Both the position numbers and the translations under genes were made by a program. Positions 1-7,017 of a stretch of 12,273 nucleotides of DNA are shown piece after piece. Source of the stretch: an uncultured Terriglobus sp. (GTDB lineage: Bacteria; Acidobacteriota; Terriglobia; Terriglobales; Acidobacteriaceae); assembly GCA_937871605.1 (NCBI GenBank), contig CALMRM010000168.1, positions 1-12,273 on the forward strand. Reading direction: 5' to 3'. A model generated the notes under the pieces. That model searched no databases. It had not been told where the DNA came from and saw only the letters and a program-made list of their open reading frames with translations. Numbering within the stretch: the first letter of the stretch is position 1; each line of letters starts with the position of its first letter.

Positions 1-866
1 CTCTCGCCGAACAGCGCGTCATACTTGCCGGAGGGCACCGTCACCGTCGCCGGCGGTACCTCGTGCATCTCCTCGCCGGTGACGTAGTTCTTGTACAGAA
101 GCGGTTCCACCTTGCCCGTGGCGTAGTCGAAAATGCCCTCTTTGGTCACGCGGGCAAACGGCGTGCGGGCGTAGACCTTGAGCGGTGCCCAGGGCCGCAG
201 GCCCTCCTTCAACTGCTCGGGAAATATCGTTGGGTCGGCGGCGGCGGTGTACACCTCCTGCGTCAAGACGCCCGCGGCCTGGTGGTGGCCATGACCGTCA
301 CTCACGTTGCCTGCAAACACGCTGGTGAGCACGGTGGGCCGCGTCTCGCGCACCACGCGCACGGTGTCGGCGAGCACGCGCTCGTGCGTCCACTGCTGCA
401 GCGTCTCCTCGCGCGTCTTTGAGAAGCCGAAATCGGCCACGCGCGTGTAGTACAGGTGCACGCCGTAGTAGTGATTGGCGGAGAGGTGCTCCTCCGTGCG
501 CAGTATGCCAAGGCCGTCCCAGAACTCGCCCGTCATCACGTTCTGGCCGCCCTCGCCGCGGTTCAGGCTCAAAAGGCTCACCTCCGCGCCCTCGGCCCGG
601 CTCTCGTAGGCCAGCGTGCCGCCATCCTCGTCGTCGGGGTGCGCGTTGATCTGCAGCATGCTGGCCGTGGTCGCAAGTTTGCGCAGGCTCTGCGCCAAAC
701 CCGCTGCGCCACGGTCGAATGGCAGCGGCGCAGACCACGCGGGCACAGGCCGGTTCGGAAGGAGGCCCGCGGGTTGCGGTTCGACACGCTGCGCGCGCGC
801 CAGCAACGTGAAAGAAGCACCCACCGTGAGCGCGAATGCGAAATACGCCGTATGGGCTCGTTTCAA
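1..866 (-). CDS. Exported PIG-L (LmbE-like) family deacetylase, 5' part only
   Basis: Zinc-dependent N-deacetylases of this family remove acetyl groups from GlcNAc-type substrates; the substrate here is unknown. About 288 residues are visible and the C-terminus lies beyond the left edge. The N-terminus (about residues 1-22) is a basic start plus a hydrophobic stretch ending in an Ala-rich segment, so export is likely. The metal motif H76-P-D-D-E80 is present, followed by a LNRGEGGQN segment and a second histidine motif DGHGHHQ at residues 190-196, both typical of the family. I chose the TTG at 866-864 because GGGAG lies 4 nt upstream and it places the signal peptide at the N-terminus; no in-frame ATG precedes the catalytic region. 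Family members in Acidobacteriota are often much longer, with extra C-terminal domains, which cannot be checked here. The family call is secure; start and substrate are less so. Confidence 0.9.
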   Translation of the reverse strand, partial: MKRAHTAYFAFALTVGASFTLLARAQRVEPQPAGLLPNRPVPAWSAPLPFDRGAAGLAQSLRKLATTASMLQINAHPDDEDGGTLAYESRAEGAEVSLLSLNRGEGGQNVMTGEFWDGLGILRTEEHLSANHYYGVHLYYTRVADFGFSKTREETLQQWTHERVLADTVRVVRETRPTVLTSVFAGNVSDGHGHHQAAGVLTQEVYTAAADPTIFPEQLKEGLRPWAPLKVYARTPFARVTKEGIFDYATGKVEPLLYKNYVTGEEMHEVPPATVTVPSGKYDALFGE

Positions 867-957
867 GAGTCTCCCTTTGCACGCGGGCGTAACGATGCCT
901 TCGACCGTGTGATTCAAATGATGAATAGGAGAACTTTATCGCATCCGTGAACAGTCC
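867..957 (-). promoter_or_regulatory. Upstream region of the PIG-L gene with an AT-rich inverted repeat
   Basis: This stretch, read on the minus strand, is the leader of the deacetylase gene. It is more AT-rich than the coding DNA around it. It contains a symmetrical element, ATTCA-N5-TGAAT, at 912-926, about 45 nt before the start codon, which could be an operator. No clear -35/-10 pair could be picked by eye. The ribosome-binding site AAAGGGAG is at 871-878. Confidence 0.3.
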
Positions 958-997
958 TCACGAGGGGGTGAGCTTCCAGGCAATTCACCCCTCGTGA
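958..997 (-). terminator. Long hairpin downstream of the DJ-1/PfpI gene, probable 3' end structure
   Basis: The arm at 958-971 (TCACGAGGGGGTGA) pairs with the arm at 985-997 (TCACCCCTCGTGA). The stem is 13 bp with one bulged G and a 13-nt loop. It begins 27 nt past the stop codon of the minus-strand DJ-1-like gene and lies before the PIG-L gene, so it probably ends or protects the DJ-1 transcript. Neither side has a T-tract, so a classical Rho-independent terminator is not shown. It could instead be an operator or an mRNA-stabilising hairpin. Confidence 0.5.
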
Positions 998-1023
998 TGG
1001 GAAGGTGGCTGTGGTTGTGCCAC

Positions 1024-1701
1024 TCAGGTGAGCTTTGTTACAAGCATCTCTGCAGCAGCAGCCGAAGACTTAGGATTTTGGCCGGTGATCAGAAGGCCAT
1101 CCACAACCACGTGTTCAGCCATGTCCTCGCCTTTTGAGTAGATGCCGCCCAACCTCTTGAGTTCGTCTTCGAGTAGAAATGGGACGACGTCGGTGAGTCC
1201 CATGGCGGCTTCCTCTGTGTTGGCGAAGCCGGTAATGTTCCGCCCAGAGACCAGTGGCGCTCCAGCCGCCGTCTTGACGTGACGGAGCGCAGCCGGCGCG
1301 TGGCATACGAGTGCGACTGGCTTTTCCGCTGCAAGAAAAGCCTCAAGTAGCGCCTTTGAATGCTGGTCTTCCGCAAGGTCCCACATCGGCCCATGTCCGC
1401 CAGGGTAAAAGACGGCGTCGAAATCCAACGGTGAAATGCTGTCTAACCGCTTTGTGGCTGCGAACTGCTCTTTGGCTGCGGCGTCGATCTTGAAGCGAAG
1501 CGTGGCTACTGTTTGGAATTTGAGCTCCTCGCTTGTTGGGTCCACCGGGGGATGACCGCCCTTGGGTGAAGCCAGCACGACGTCCGCGCCCGCATCCTTG
1601 AAGGTGTAATACGGTGAAGCAAACTCCTCCAGCCAAAGGCCCGTCTTTTTGCCCGTACTGCCCAGTTGGTCGTGCGAAGTAAGCACCATCAGAATCTTCA
1701 T
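1024..1701 (-). CDS. DJ-1/PfpI superfamily protein, Hsp31-like (type 1 glutamine amidotransferase fold)
   Basis: A 225-residue cytoplasmic protein of the DJ-1/PfpI superfamily. Relatives act as cofactor-independent glyoxalases (glyoxalase III), chaperones or protective deglycase-like enzymes against reactive carbonyls. The nucleophile elbow is C133-H134 in the context ALVCHAPAAL, the GGHG motif is at residues 101-104, and E25/E26 sit where the family's active-site glutamate is expected. Length fits the Hsp31-like subgroup. I start at the ATG at 1701 (MKILMVLTS), which has GAAGGAG about 8 nt upstream; an in-frame ATG seven codons earlier would put that Shine-Dalgarno inside the gene. It is divergent from an AraC-family gene across 101 bp, so that regulator may control it. 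GC appears lower than in the neighbouring permease (about 55% in one 60-nt line counted by hand). Fold call is firm; exact activity is unknown. Confidence 0.92.
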   Translation of the reverse strand: MKILMVLTSHDQLGSTGKKTGLWLEEFASPYYTFKDAGADVVLASPKGGHPPVDPTSEELKFQTVATLRFKIDAAAKEQFAATKRLDSISPLDFDAVFYPGGHGPMWDLAEDQHSKALLEAFLAAEKPVALVCHAPAALRHVKTAAGAPLVSGRNITGFANTEEAAMGLTDVVPFLLEDELKRLGGIYSKGEDMAEHVVVDGLLITGQNPKSSAAAAEMLVTKLT

Positions 1702-1802
1702 GGACTGATCTCCTTCAGGCAAAGCTTAGGTCTCAAGCAATCGATTGTGAATGCCCAAGACTGCCGAAATCATGTCAAATCCTGCCCTATAGAATCGCCT
1801 TC
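1702..1802. promoter_or_regulatory. Shared divergent promoter region between the DJ-1-like gene and the AraC regulator
   Basis: 101 bp separate the two start codons, so both promoters and any AraC binding sites should lie here. On the plus strand TATAGA at 1788-1793 resembles a -10 element and would start the mRNA within a few bases of the regulator's ATG; no good -35 is seen at the right spacing. On the minus strand TTCACA (complement of 1746-1751), 17 nt, then TAAGCT is a weak candidate for the DJ-1-like gene. These are by-eye assignments and remain tentative. Confidence 0.35.
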
Positions 1803-2747
1803 ATGGCACGGCGCGCAGATCAATCTACGTCTCGCCTGGCGGAGTTGACCTCACTGGTAGATCGATACACCGACGCCAAGCGGGACAACAGGCTGTATGC
1901 GACTGCAATCCCTGGCGTATCGACCCTGCGTTCGGACGCGCTTATCCAATCCGTGCAGTGCATCATCAAACCGTCGCTGTGCATGACTGTGCAGGGGGTA
2001 AAAGCAGCCACGTTCGGGTTACACGGTTACGAGTACCGTGCAGGACACGGGCTCGTTGTGACCGCTGAAATGCCCGAGCGGGGTACAGTGTGCGCTGCAG
2101 GCAAAGAGAAGCCTTACCTTGGGCTCGTCTTTGAGCTTCATCTTGAGACGTTGCAGCAGATCGTGGAAGTAAGTCCCGCTGGAGCGAAAATGCACGCGAG
2201 GGCAAAACACGCGAGGCCCTTCACCCTCGAACTGAACGGTCCACTGCTCGAGTGTGCTTTACGCACGGTGCGTCTGTTCGACATGCCAGATGCTGTTCCC
2301 GTGCTGTATCCCGGCATCATGCGGGAGATTTGTTACTGGCTCCTGAAAAGTGCGGGTGGCGATCGGCTCCAGCGCATGGTGGTCATGGCGAACGGCCAGA
2401 ACCGCAGAGTCATGCTGGCGATCCAACACCTTCGCGACCACTTCCGCGAGCCGATCCACGCTGAAGATCTCGCCAGAGTCGCTCATATGAGTTCCACAAC
2501 CTTTCATAGACAGTTCAGGCTGATCACGTCCATGGCCCCGTTGCAATACCAGAAGCAGTTGCGCCTGTTTGAGGCACGGCGCCTGATGCTCGCGGAGCAC
2601 GCCACCGTCGAACGCGCTGCCTTGGAGGTGGGCTACGCGAGTGTGTCCCAGTTCAGCCGGGAGTATGTACGCACGTTTGGCAGCCCACCGCGCCGTGACG
2701 TCTCTGCCTGGAGAACTTCATCGTCAACGGCAGAGCGCACGACTTAA
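1803..2747 (+). CDS. AraC-family transcriptional regulator with AraC_N-type sensor domain
   Basis: A 314-residue DNA-binding regulator. The N-terminal part (about residues 28-180) resembles the AraC_N cupin-like sensor domain found in regulators paired with oxidoreductase or detoxification genes. The C-terminal part (about 200-300) is a standard AraC/XylS double helix-turn-helix. HTH1 lies around 218-239, and HTH2 around 266-292 carries the family signature with VGYASVSQFSREY followed by FG-PP. The ATG at 1803 has no visible Shine-Dalgarno, and a -10-like TATAGA lies only about 10 nt upstream, so the mRNA may be leaderless. The next in-frame Met is residue 61, inside the sensor domain, so this start is the best choice. 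It is divergent from the DJ-1-like gene, the usual arrangement for a local regulator and its target. Ligand unknown. Confidence 0.93.
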   Translation: MARRADQSTSRLAELTSLVDRYTDAKRDNRLYATAIPGVSTLRSDALIQSVQCIIKPSLCMTVQGVKAATFGLHGYEYRAGHGLVVTAEMPERGTVCAAGKEKPYLGLVFELHLETLQQIVEVSPAGAKMHARAKHARPFTLELNGPLLECALRTVRLFDMPDAVPVLYPGIMREICYWLLKSAGGDRLQRMVVMANGQNRRVMLAIQHLRDHFREPIHAEDLARVAHMSSTTFHRQFRLITSMAPLQYQKQLRLFEARRLMLAEHATVERAALEVGYASVSQFSREYVRTFGSPPRRDVSAWRTSSSTAERTT

Positions 2748-2884
2748 GTCGAGCCGGTTTGCCACGCCGGGCGCTGCGTGTTCAGGGCCTCGGAAGTCGG
2801 TTACGTGGAACTCTAGCCCTCTGTTCAGAGAGCTACGGCACGTCGCATTCCTGGAGCACATTCGGATCGCGCTACCATCAGCCC
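2748..2884 (+). other. Intergenic region before the permease operon
   Basis: 137 bp between the AraC stop and the chosen permease start. It contains a short palindrome, CTCTG-TT-CAGAG, at 2819-2830. No convincing -35/-10 pair or Shine-Dalgarno is visible. The permease reading frame stays open back to 2759 but has no ATG there, and the extra residues do not look like permease sequence. Confidence 0.3.
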
Positions 2885-4309
2885 ATGCCTGCGAAGCACA
2901 GCGCGTTGCGCACCGGCGAAGCCGCAGCGGGTGGCGGGCTGCACCGCGGCCTGGGCACGGCGGGTGCGCTGGGCGCGAACATCATCGACATGGTTGGCGT
3001 CGGGCCGTTCCTGACGCTGCCGCTGATCGTGGGCGTCATGGGCGGGCCGCAGGCCATGCTGGGCTGGCTGCTGGGCGCTGTACTCTCGGTGCTGGATGGC
3101 TGCACGTGGAGCGAGCTGGGCACGGCATACCCAGAGGCGGGCGGTTCCTACGCGTACCTGCAGCGAACATTTCCCGCGCCCTGGGGGCGCGCCGCCTCTT
3201 TCCTGTATGCGTGGCAACTCTTGTTCTCCGCGCCCCTGTCCATCGCCAGCGGCTGCATTGGCTTTGCGCAGTACAGCAGCTGGTTTTTGCCGGGGCGTTC
3301 CCACGCCTTTCTGACCGGCGTGGCCATGCTGGTGTGCGTGCTGGGTACGGTGCTGTTGCTGCAGCCGGTCCGGCGCATTGATGCGGCTACGCGGTTGCTG
3401 GGCGGGATTGTTTTGCTCGTTTTGCTCACGGTGATTGCGGTGGGATTTACGCACTTTTCGCCTGCGCTGGCCTTCTCGTTTCCGGCGGGTGCCTTCCATG
3501 TGGACGGTGCGTTCCTGCTTGGCCTGGGTGGCGGCCTGCTGATCTCTGCCTACGATTACTGGGGGTATTACAACGTCTGCTTTATGGGCGCGGAGGTGCG
3601 CGAGCCCAGCCGCACCATTCCGCGCGCGGTGCTGGGGTCCATCGCGATCGTGGGCACGCTCTACCTCCTGATGAACACCGCCGTGCTGGGCGTGCTGCCA
3701 TGGCAAACACTGGCGCGGGAGAACGCGGCGGCACGGCAGTACAGCATTGCCGTGTTCGCCCAAACCGCCTTTCGCACTCATGCCTGGGCGCACGCGGCGG
3801 GCAGCGTTGCCGTGGTGCTCATCGCACTGACAGCGCTGGCTTCGGTCTATGCGCTGCTGCTGGGGTATTCGCGTATCCCCTTTGCCGCGGCGCAGGACGG
3901 CAACTTCCCTGCGGTCTTCGCCCGGCTGCACCCGCGTCACCGTGTGCCCACCGTGAGCCTGCTGACGCTGTGCGGCATCACGCTGCTGTGCTGCCTCCTG
4001 CGGCTGCAGGAGGTCATCGCGTCGCTGGTAGTGGTGCGCATCGTCTTCCAGTTTCTGCTGCAGGGCATCGCCGTCATGCTGCCGCGCCACCGCGCCGCGC
4101 GGCAGGGTGCGGGGCTCTTCCGTATGCCGCTGTACCCGCTGCCCACGCTGCTGGCTATGTGCGGGTTCGTGTACATCCTGCTGTCGCGCCCACGCCTGCT
4201 GCTGGAGCTGCGGCCGGTCTTGTTTGTGCTGCTCAGCGGCCTGCTGGTCTACGGCATCCGCGCTGTCCGCACTCTCCGGAACGGCCGCAACGCTACACTG
4301 CCAGCATGA
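2885..4309 (+). CDS. APC superfamily amino-acid/polyamine permease
   Basis: A 474-residue inner-membrane transporter of the amino acid-polyamine-organocation superfamily, likely importing or exchanging an amino acid or amine. TM1 has the broken-helix glycine-rich pattern (about residues 22-52, GANIIDMVGVGPF). It is followed by WSELGTAYPEAGGSYAYL (75-92), a hallmark of the family, then GAEVREPSRTIPRA (235-248), and the loop YSRIPFAAAQDGNFPAVFARLHP (328-350). About twelve hydrophobic segments are present and length is normal. I start at the ATG at 2885 because the protein from there matches a normal family N-terminus, although no Shine-Dalgarno is obvious. The TGA stop overlaps the ATG of the next gene (ATGA), implying translational coupling. 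Substrate cannot be read from the sequence. Confidence 0.92.
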   Translation: MPAKHSALRTGEAAAGGGLHRGLGTAGALGANIIDMVGVGPFLTLPLIVGVMGGPQAMLGWLLGAVLSVLDGCTWSELGTAYPEAGGSYAYLQRTFPAPWGRAASFLYAWQLLFSAPLSIASGCIGFAQYSSWFLPGRSHAFLTGVAMLVCVLGTVLLLQPVRRIDAATRLLGGIVLLVLLTVIAVGFTHFSPALAFSFPAGAFHVDGAFLLGLGGGLLISAYDYWGYYNVCFMGAEVREPSRTIPRAVLGSIAIVGTLYLLMNTAVLGVLPWQTLARENAAARQYSIAVFAQTAFRTHAWAHAAGSVAVVLIALTALASVYALLLGYSRIPFAAAQDGNFPAVFARLHPRHRVPTVSLLTLCGITLLCCLLRLQEVIASLVVVRIVFQFLLQGIAVMLPRHRAARQGAGLFRMPLYPLPTLLAMCGFVYILLSRPRLLLELRPVLFVLLSGLLVYGIRAVRTLRNGRNATLPA

Positions 4310-5055
4310 GGAAGCTGCTTCAAACAGGCGCGGTACTGGCCGCCGGTGGTGCGCTGGTGTACGGCTACCTGAACGGCTCCAGGGCATCGACCTCAGCCTT
4401 CTTCGGGAGGGCCCTGGTCGCGGGCCCGGAGACAACACCCGCCACGCCCACGGTAGCCCTCACCTACGACGATGGCCCCAGCCCGCGCAACACCCCTGCC
4501 CTGCTGGACCTCCTTGCCGAACACAGCGTGCGCGCCACATTTTTTATGATGGGCAGCCACATTCGCTCGCACACCGCGCTGGCACGGCGCGTGGTCGCAG
4601 CGGGGCACGTGATCGGCAATCACACAGTGACCCACCCCAACCTAGCGCACTGCCTGCCTGGGCGCGTACGGCGCGAACTCGAAGGCTGCCAAATGCTTGC
4701 GGAAGACCTGCTCGGCGTCACGCCTGTGCTCTTCCGTCCACCCTATGGTGCGCGCCGGCCAGACGTGGTGCGCACCGCCCGCCGCATGGGACTGACGCCT
4801 GTGCTATGGAACGCGGTGGCCCAGGACTGGCTCGACATCGACGCGGCCGCCATGCTGCGCAACGTGGATCGCGGCCTGACAGCAAACCCAAAAGTGGGTC
4901 GAGCCTCGACCGTTCTCATGCACGATGGCTCGCAGTTGGACCGAAATCTGCCACTTTCACGCACTGACACACTCGAAGTAACAAAACGGCTACTGCAGCG
5001 GAACAAAAACCGCTTCACAACGCCGCTGGAGTGGCTTTCTAACGTACAAAACTGA
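4306..5055 (+). CDS. Polysaccharide deacetylase (NodB homology, carbohydrate esterase 4)
   Basis: A 249-residue enzyme expected to remove N-acetyl (or O-acetyl) groups from chitin-like, peptidoglycan or exopolysaccharide chains, using a metal ion. The five CE4 motifs are visible in order: TYDDGP at 53-58 (catalytic D55, metal D56), N105-H-T-V-T-H110 (metal histidines), RPPYGAR at 144-150, D174-W175, and LMHDGS at 204-209 (catalytic H206). Residues 5-22 are hydrophobic, so it is exported or anchored by its N-terminus. The start ATG at 4306 overlaps the permease stop by 4 nt and has only a weak Shine-Dalgarno, so translation probably depends on the upstream gene. The pairing with an amino-acid permease is not a textbook one. 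Substrate unknown. Confidence 0.94.
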   Translation: MRKLLQTGAVLAAGGALVYGYLNGSRASTSAFFGRALVAGPETTPATPTVALTYDDGPSPRNTPALLDLLAEHSVRATFFMMGSHIRSHTALARRVVAAGHVIGNHTVTHPNLAHCLPGRVRRELEGCQMLAEDLLGVTPVLFRPPYGARRPDVVRTARRMGLTPVLWNAVAQDWLDIDAAAMLRNVDRGLTANPKVGRASTVLMHDGSQLDRNLPLSRTDTLEVTKRLLQRNKNRFTTPLEWLSNVQN

Positions 5056-5057
5056 CG

Positions 5058-5083
5058 AAAACGTGCTCTTCGGTGTCGTTTTT
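5058..5083 (+). terminator. Possible weak intrinsic terminator of the permease-deacetylase operon
   Basis: AAAACG at 5058-5063 can pair with CGTTTT at 5077-5082. The right arm runs into a five-T tract that ends at 5083, three bases after the deacetylase stop begins the element. The stem is short and AT-rich with a 13-nt loop, so efficiency would be low. Position between convergent operons supports the call. Confidence 0.35.
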
Positions 5084-5098
5084 AGCAGCGGAAAGGGG

Positions 5099-5410
5099 TT
5101 AAAGTGCCGTCTCTTTCACGCCTAATTGCGTGAAAAATGTGACCACCAGAAGCACCAGAACCAGTGCAATCGTGCTGGCGATCCACCCCTGCCGAAACCG
5201 TGCCCGGATCGCTGCCACACCCAGCAGCAGGACGTACACCAATCCAACTGCGATGAGCCAGTCGAAGTCATACGTACGCTCCACGGTAAGCGTGTGGCTC
5301 AGCACGCGCGACACCCGCAGTGCGGGCACGGCGAGCCCCAGCAGAAAGCCCGCGAATGCCGCCACATACAGCACCACCGCCTGCCAAATGATTGCGATCA
5401 CCTGCTTCAC
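5099..5410 (-). CDS. Small three-helix membrane protein of unknown function
   Basis: I do not recognise this 103-residue protein. It has three clear hydrophobic segments at about residues 5-29, 51-69 and 75-95. A polar segment (32-50) separates the first two, and a short Arg-rich loop (RARFRQ, 69-74) separates the last two; there are no cysteine pairs or metal motifs. The start is a GTG at 5410-5408, overlapping the TGA of the upstream deaminase gene (GTGA), with a strong GGGAGGGG just before it. The overlap, the good ribosome-binding site and the sustained membrane-like composition make it a real gene rather than a chance frame. It is probably co-expressed with the exported deaminase-like enzyme, but no functional link can be claimed. 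Confidence 0.8.
   Translation of the reverse strand: MKQVIAIIWQAVVLYVAAFAGFLLGLAVPALRVSRVLSHTLTVERTYDFDWLIAVGLVYVLLLGVAAIRARFRQGWIASTIALVLVLLVVTFFTQLGVKETAL
5114..5135. other. Perfect 8-bp hairpin at the 3' end of the small membrane protein gene
   Basis: TTTCACGC (5114-5121) and GCGTGAAA (5128-5135) form a perfect stem around a 6-nt loop. It lies within the last codons of the minus-strand gene and just past the convergent plus-strand operon. On neither strand does a T-tract follow the stem. It may mark or protect transcript ends between the two operons. Confidence 0.4.
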
Positions 5411-6993
5411 AGGGCCCCTCCCTTCGCACTTGCCTGCGACTTGGGCATCGCCGCCTCAAAGGTACGGAAGCGCCGCTCAAGCTCCCACTGCTGCTGTGCT
5501 TTCTCGCTGCCGGCGAGATACGCCGCGCACGACGGAGCTGGTGCAGACCCATCAGAACAGCCGCCACGCATAGTCGTGAACTGGTCCGGCGCGGCCCACA
5601 GGCTGCTGCCCGGCAGAAAGGCGTGCTCCAGCGAGGTGCGTGCCGAAGCCTTCAGTTGGGCGTAGGTCAACCCCTGCTCCAGCACGGCGCGCTCATACTC
5701 ATGCGTCAGGTCGATGCGGCTGACGCCCTCGTCATCTGTCGAAAGCGCCACCGGCACACCCGCCTGGAGATAGCTGGCCAGCGAGTGATCCTTGCCGCGG
5801 ATCCCCAGGATCACGTCGTTTGACGTCAGGTTGACCTCGACCATCACGTGCCGCTGTGCCATGGTCTGCAGCAGGCCGGTGGCGTCAGTCTCATACAGCA
5901 CATCCACCCCGTGGCCGATGCGCTCCGCGCCCGCCTCCTCCACCGCCTCACGAATGTGGAAGCGCAGCCCCTCCGGCGGCACCATGCCCGGCGACAGCTC
6001 GCCCGCGTGCAGCGAAAGGTGCACCTTTGGGTAGACACCCCGCAGGTAGTGCAGCATCGCCATCTGCGTCACATACTGCGACATGGCCAGGTACGCGTCC
6101 TCTGGCTTCAGAAAATTGATGCCCACCACTCGGGGTTCTACACTCGCCAGCTCAAATCCCAGCAGTGTCTGCGCAAACACGCGCGCCGGCTCGGCAGAGC
6201 GCAACACCTGGTACAGGTAGCGCACCTGCACAGCACATGCAGTCGCGGCATCGGGAGTGCCGCAGTGCTCACGCTGCTTGCGGCCCGCGTCCATCGCGTC
6301 CAGCTCCGCGCGGTTCGCCGCAATGTTGTCGCGCAACCCCGCGCCCAGCAACGCGGCACGCAGCGCGGCAGGGTCGCCCGTCCAGGGGTGCTGCCCGGCC
6401 AGCCGCCCGGCCACGCTGAAGTCCGGCGTGTGCATCAGTTCCAGATACTGCTCGTTCTGCGCGGCGGCGCGGGTCGCCACCTCGTCCACCCACTCGCCGA
6501 GATGCGATTTGTTGATGCCGCCGAAGCGTGCAAACGTCGCGAAAAACTGGTCGTGCCCGTTCCAGCCCGCGCTCGGCACAAAGGCGCGCATGGAAAAGCT
6601 GTCCACGAGCGCGTCATACAGCTTCTGGTTCTTGAGCGCAGATGCTGCGGGTACGGTGCCTTCCACGCAGGTGGGCACGCCCTTGTCCATGCCCCGATTG
6701 GGCAGCAGCACCAGCTTGACCGGGTCGGCACACAGGCCGTCTTCTGCCGCGTCCTGGATGAACGTCTCTGCATACACCGCGCCCGACAGGTGCATGTGCA
6801 GGTCGCCGCCCTTGGGTATCCGCAGCAGGAACGCGTGCAACGCGGGCGGGTTCGCGCGCAGCCGCTCCATCTGCTGTGCGGTGCGCTGCTCCTCCAGCGA
6901 GACCGCACGCACGGGTGCTTTCTGCGCAAGTCCCTGCACAAGGAGGCACACTGCGCCTGCCAGCATGGCCGACGCACAACTCAGACGGTTCAT
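5407..6993 (-). CDS. Exported adenosine-deaminase-like amidohydrolase
   Basis: A 528-residue zinc enzyme of the adenosine/AMP deaminase superfamily, predicted to hydrolyse the 6-amino group of a purine nucleoside or related compound. An N-terminal signal peptide (about residues 1-23, ending GLA-Q) sends it to the periplasm or outside. Active-site motifs in order are H66-M-H68 (zinc), HAGE at 329-332 (zinc His and catalytic Glu), IGHG at 359-362, and TDDEG at 419-423 (zinc Asp D420). At about 530 residues it is far longer than cytoplasmic adenosine deaminase (around 340) and closer to secreted ADA2/ADGF-type enzymes; the PKGGDLHMHLSGA start of the domain also fits that. Two positions differ from classic enzymes: S70 where Asp is usual, and E422 where Pro usually follows the Asp pair. 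The ATG at 6993 was chosen for the signal peptide, with GGGAG 12 nt upstream. Confidence 0.9.
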   Translation of the reverse strand: MNRLSCASAMLAGAVCLLVQGLAQKAPVRAVSLEEQRTAQQMERLRANPPALHAFLLRIPKGGDLHMHLSGAVYAETFIQDAAEDGLCADPVKLVLLPNRGMDKGVPTCVEGTVPAASALKNQKLYDALVDSFSMRAFVPSAGWNGHDQFFATFARFGGINKSHLGEWVDEVATRAAAQNEQYLELMHTPDFSVAGRLAGQHPWTGDPAALRAALLGAGLRDNIAANRAELDAMDAGRKQREHCGTPDAATACAVQVRYLYQVLRSAEPARVFAQTLLGFELASVEPRVVGINFLKPEDAYLAMSQYVTQMAMLHYLRGVYPKVHLSLHAGELSPGMVPPEGLRFHIREAVEEAGAERIGHGVDVLYETDATGLLQTMAQRHVMVEVNLTSNDVILGIRGKDHSLASYLQAGVPVALSTDDEGVSRIDLTHEYERAVLEQGLTYAQLKASARTSLEHAFLPGSSLWAAPDQFTTMRGGCSDGSAPAPSCAAYLAGSEKAQQQWELERRFRTFEAAMPKSQASAKGGAL

Positions 6994-7017
6994 AGTAATG
7001 CCGTACTCCCATGCGGG

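Noticed and set aside
298..882. Long minus-strand frame overlapping the PIG-L gene
   Set aside because: It is out of frame with the segment carrying HPDDE and the HGHH motif and is rich in Arg, Ala and Gly, as expected of a shadow of a high-GC gene.
2819..2830. CTCTG-TT-CAGAG palindrome before the permease, considered as a LexA-type operator
   Set aside because: The spacing and bases do not match the known Gram-negative (CTGT-N8-ACAG) or Gram-positive LexA boxes, and a 12-nt palindrome is expected by chance at some rate.
3700..4305. N-terminal extension of the polysaccharide deacetylase
   Set aside because: The frame is open far upstream, but that part overlaps the permease. The true start is the ATG at 4306, which gives a hydrophobic N-terminus and normal family length.
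2825..4438. 537-codon minus-strand frame opposite the permease
   Set aside because: It is Gln-, His- and Arg-rich low-complexity sequence, opposite a permease with clear family motifs. Antisense frames of this kind are common in high-GC DNA.
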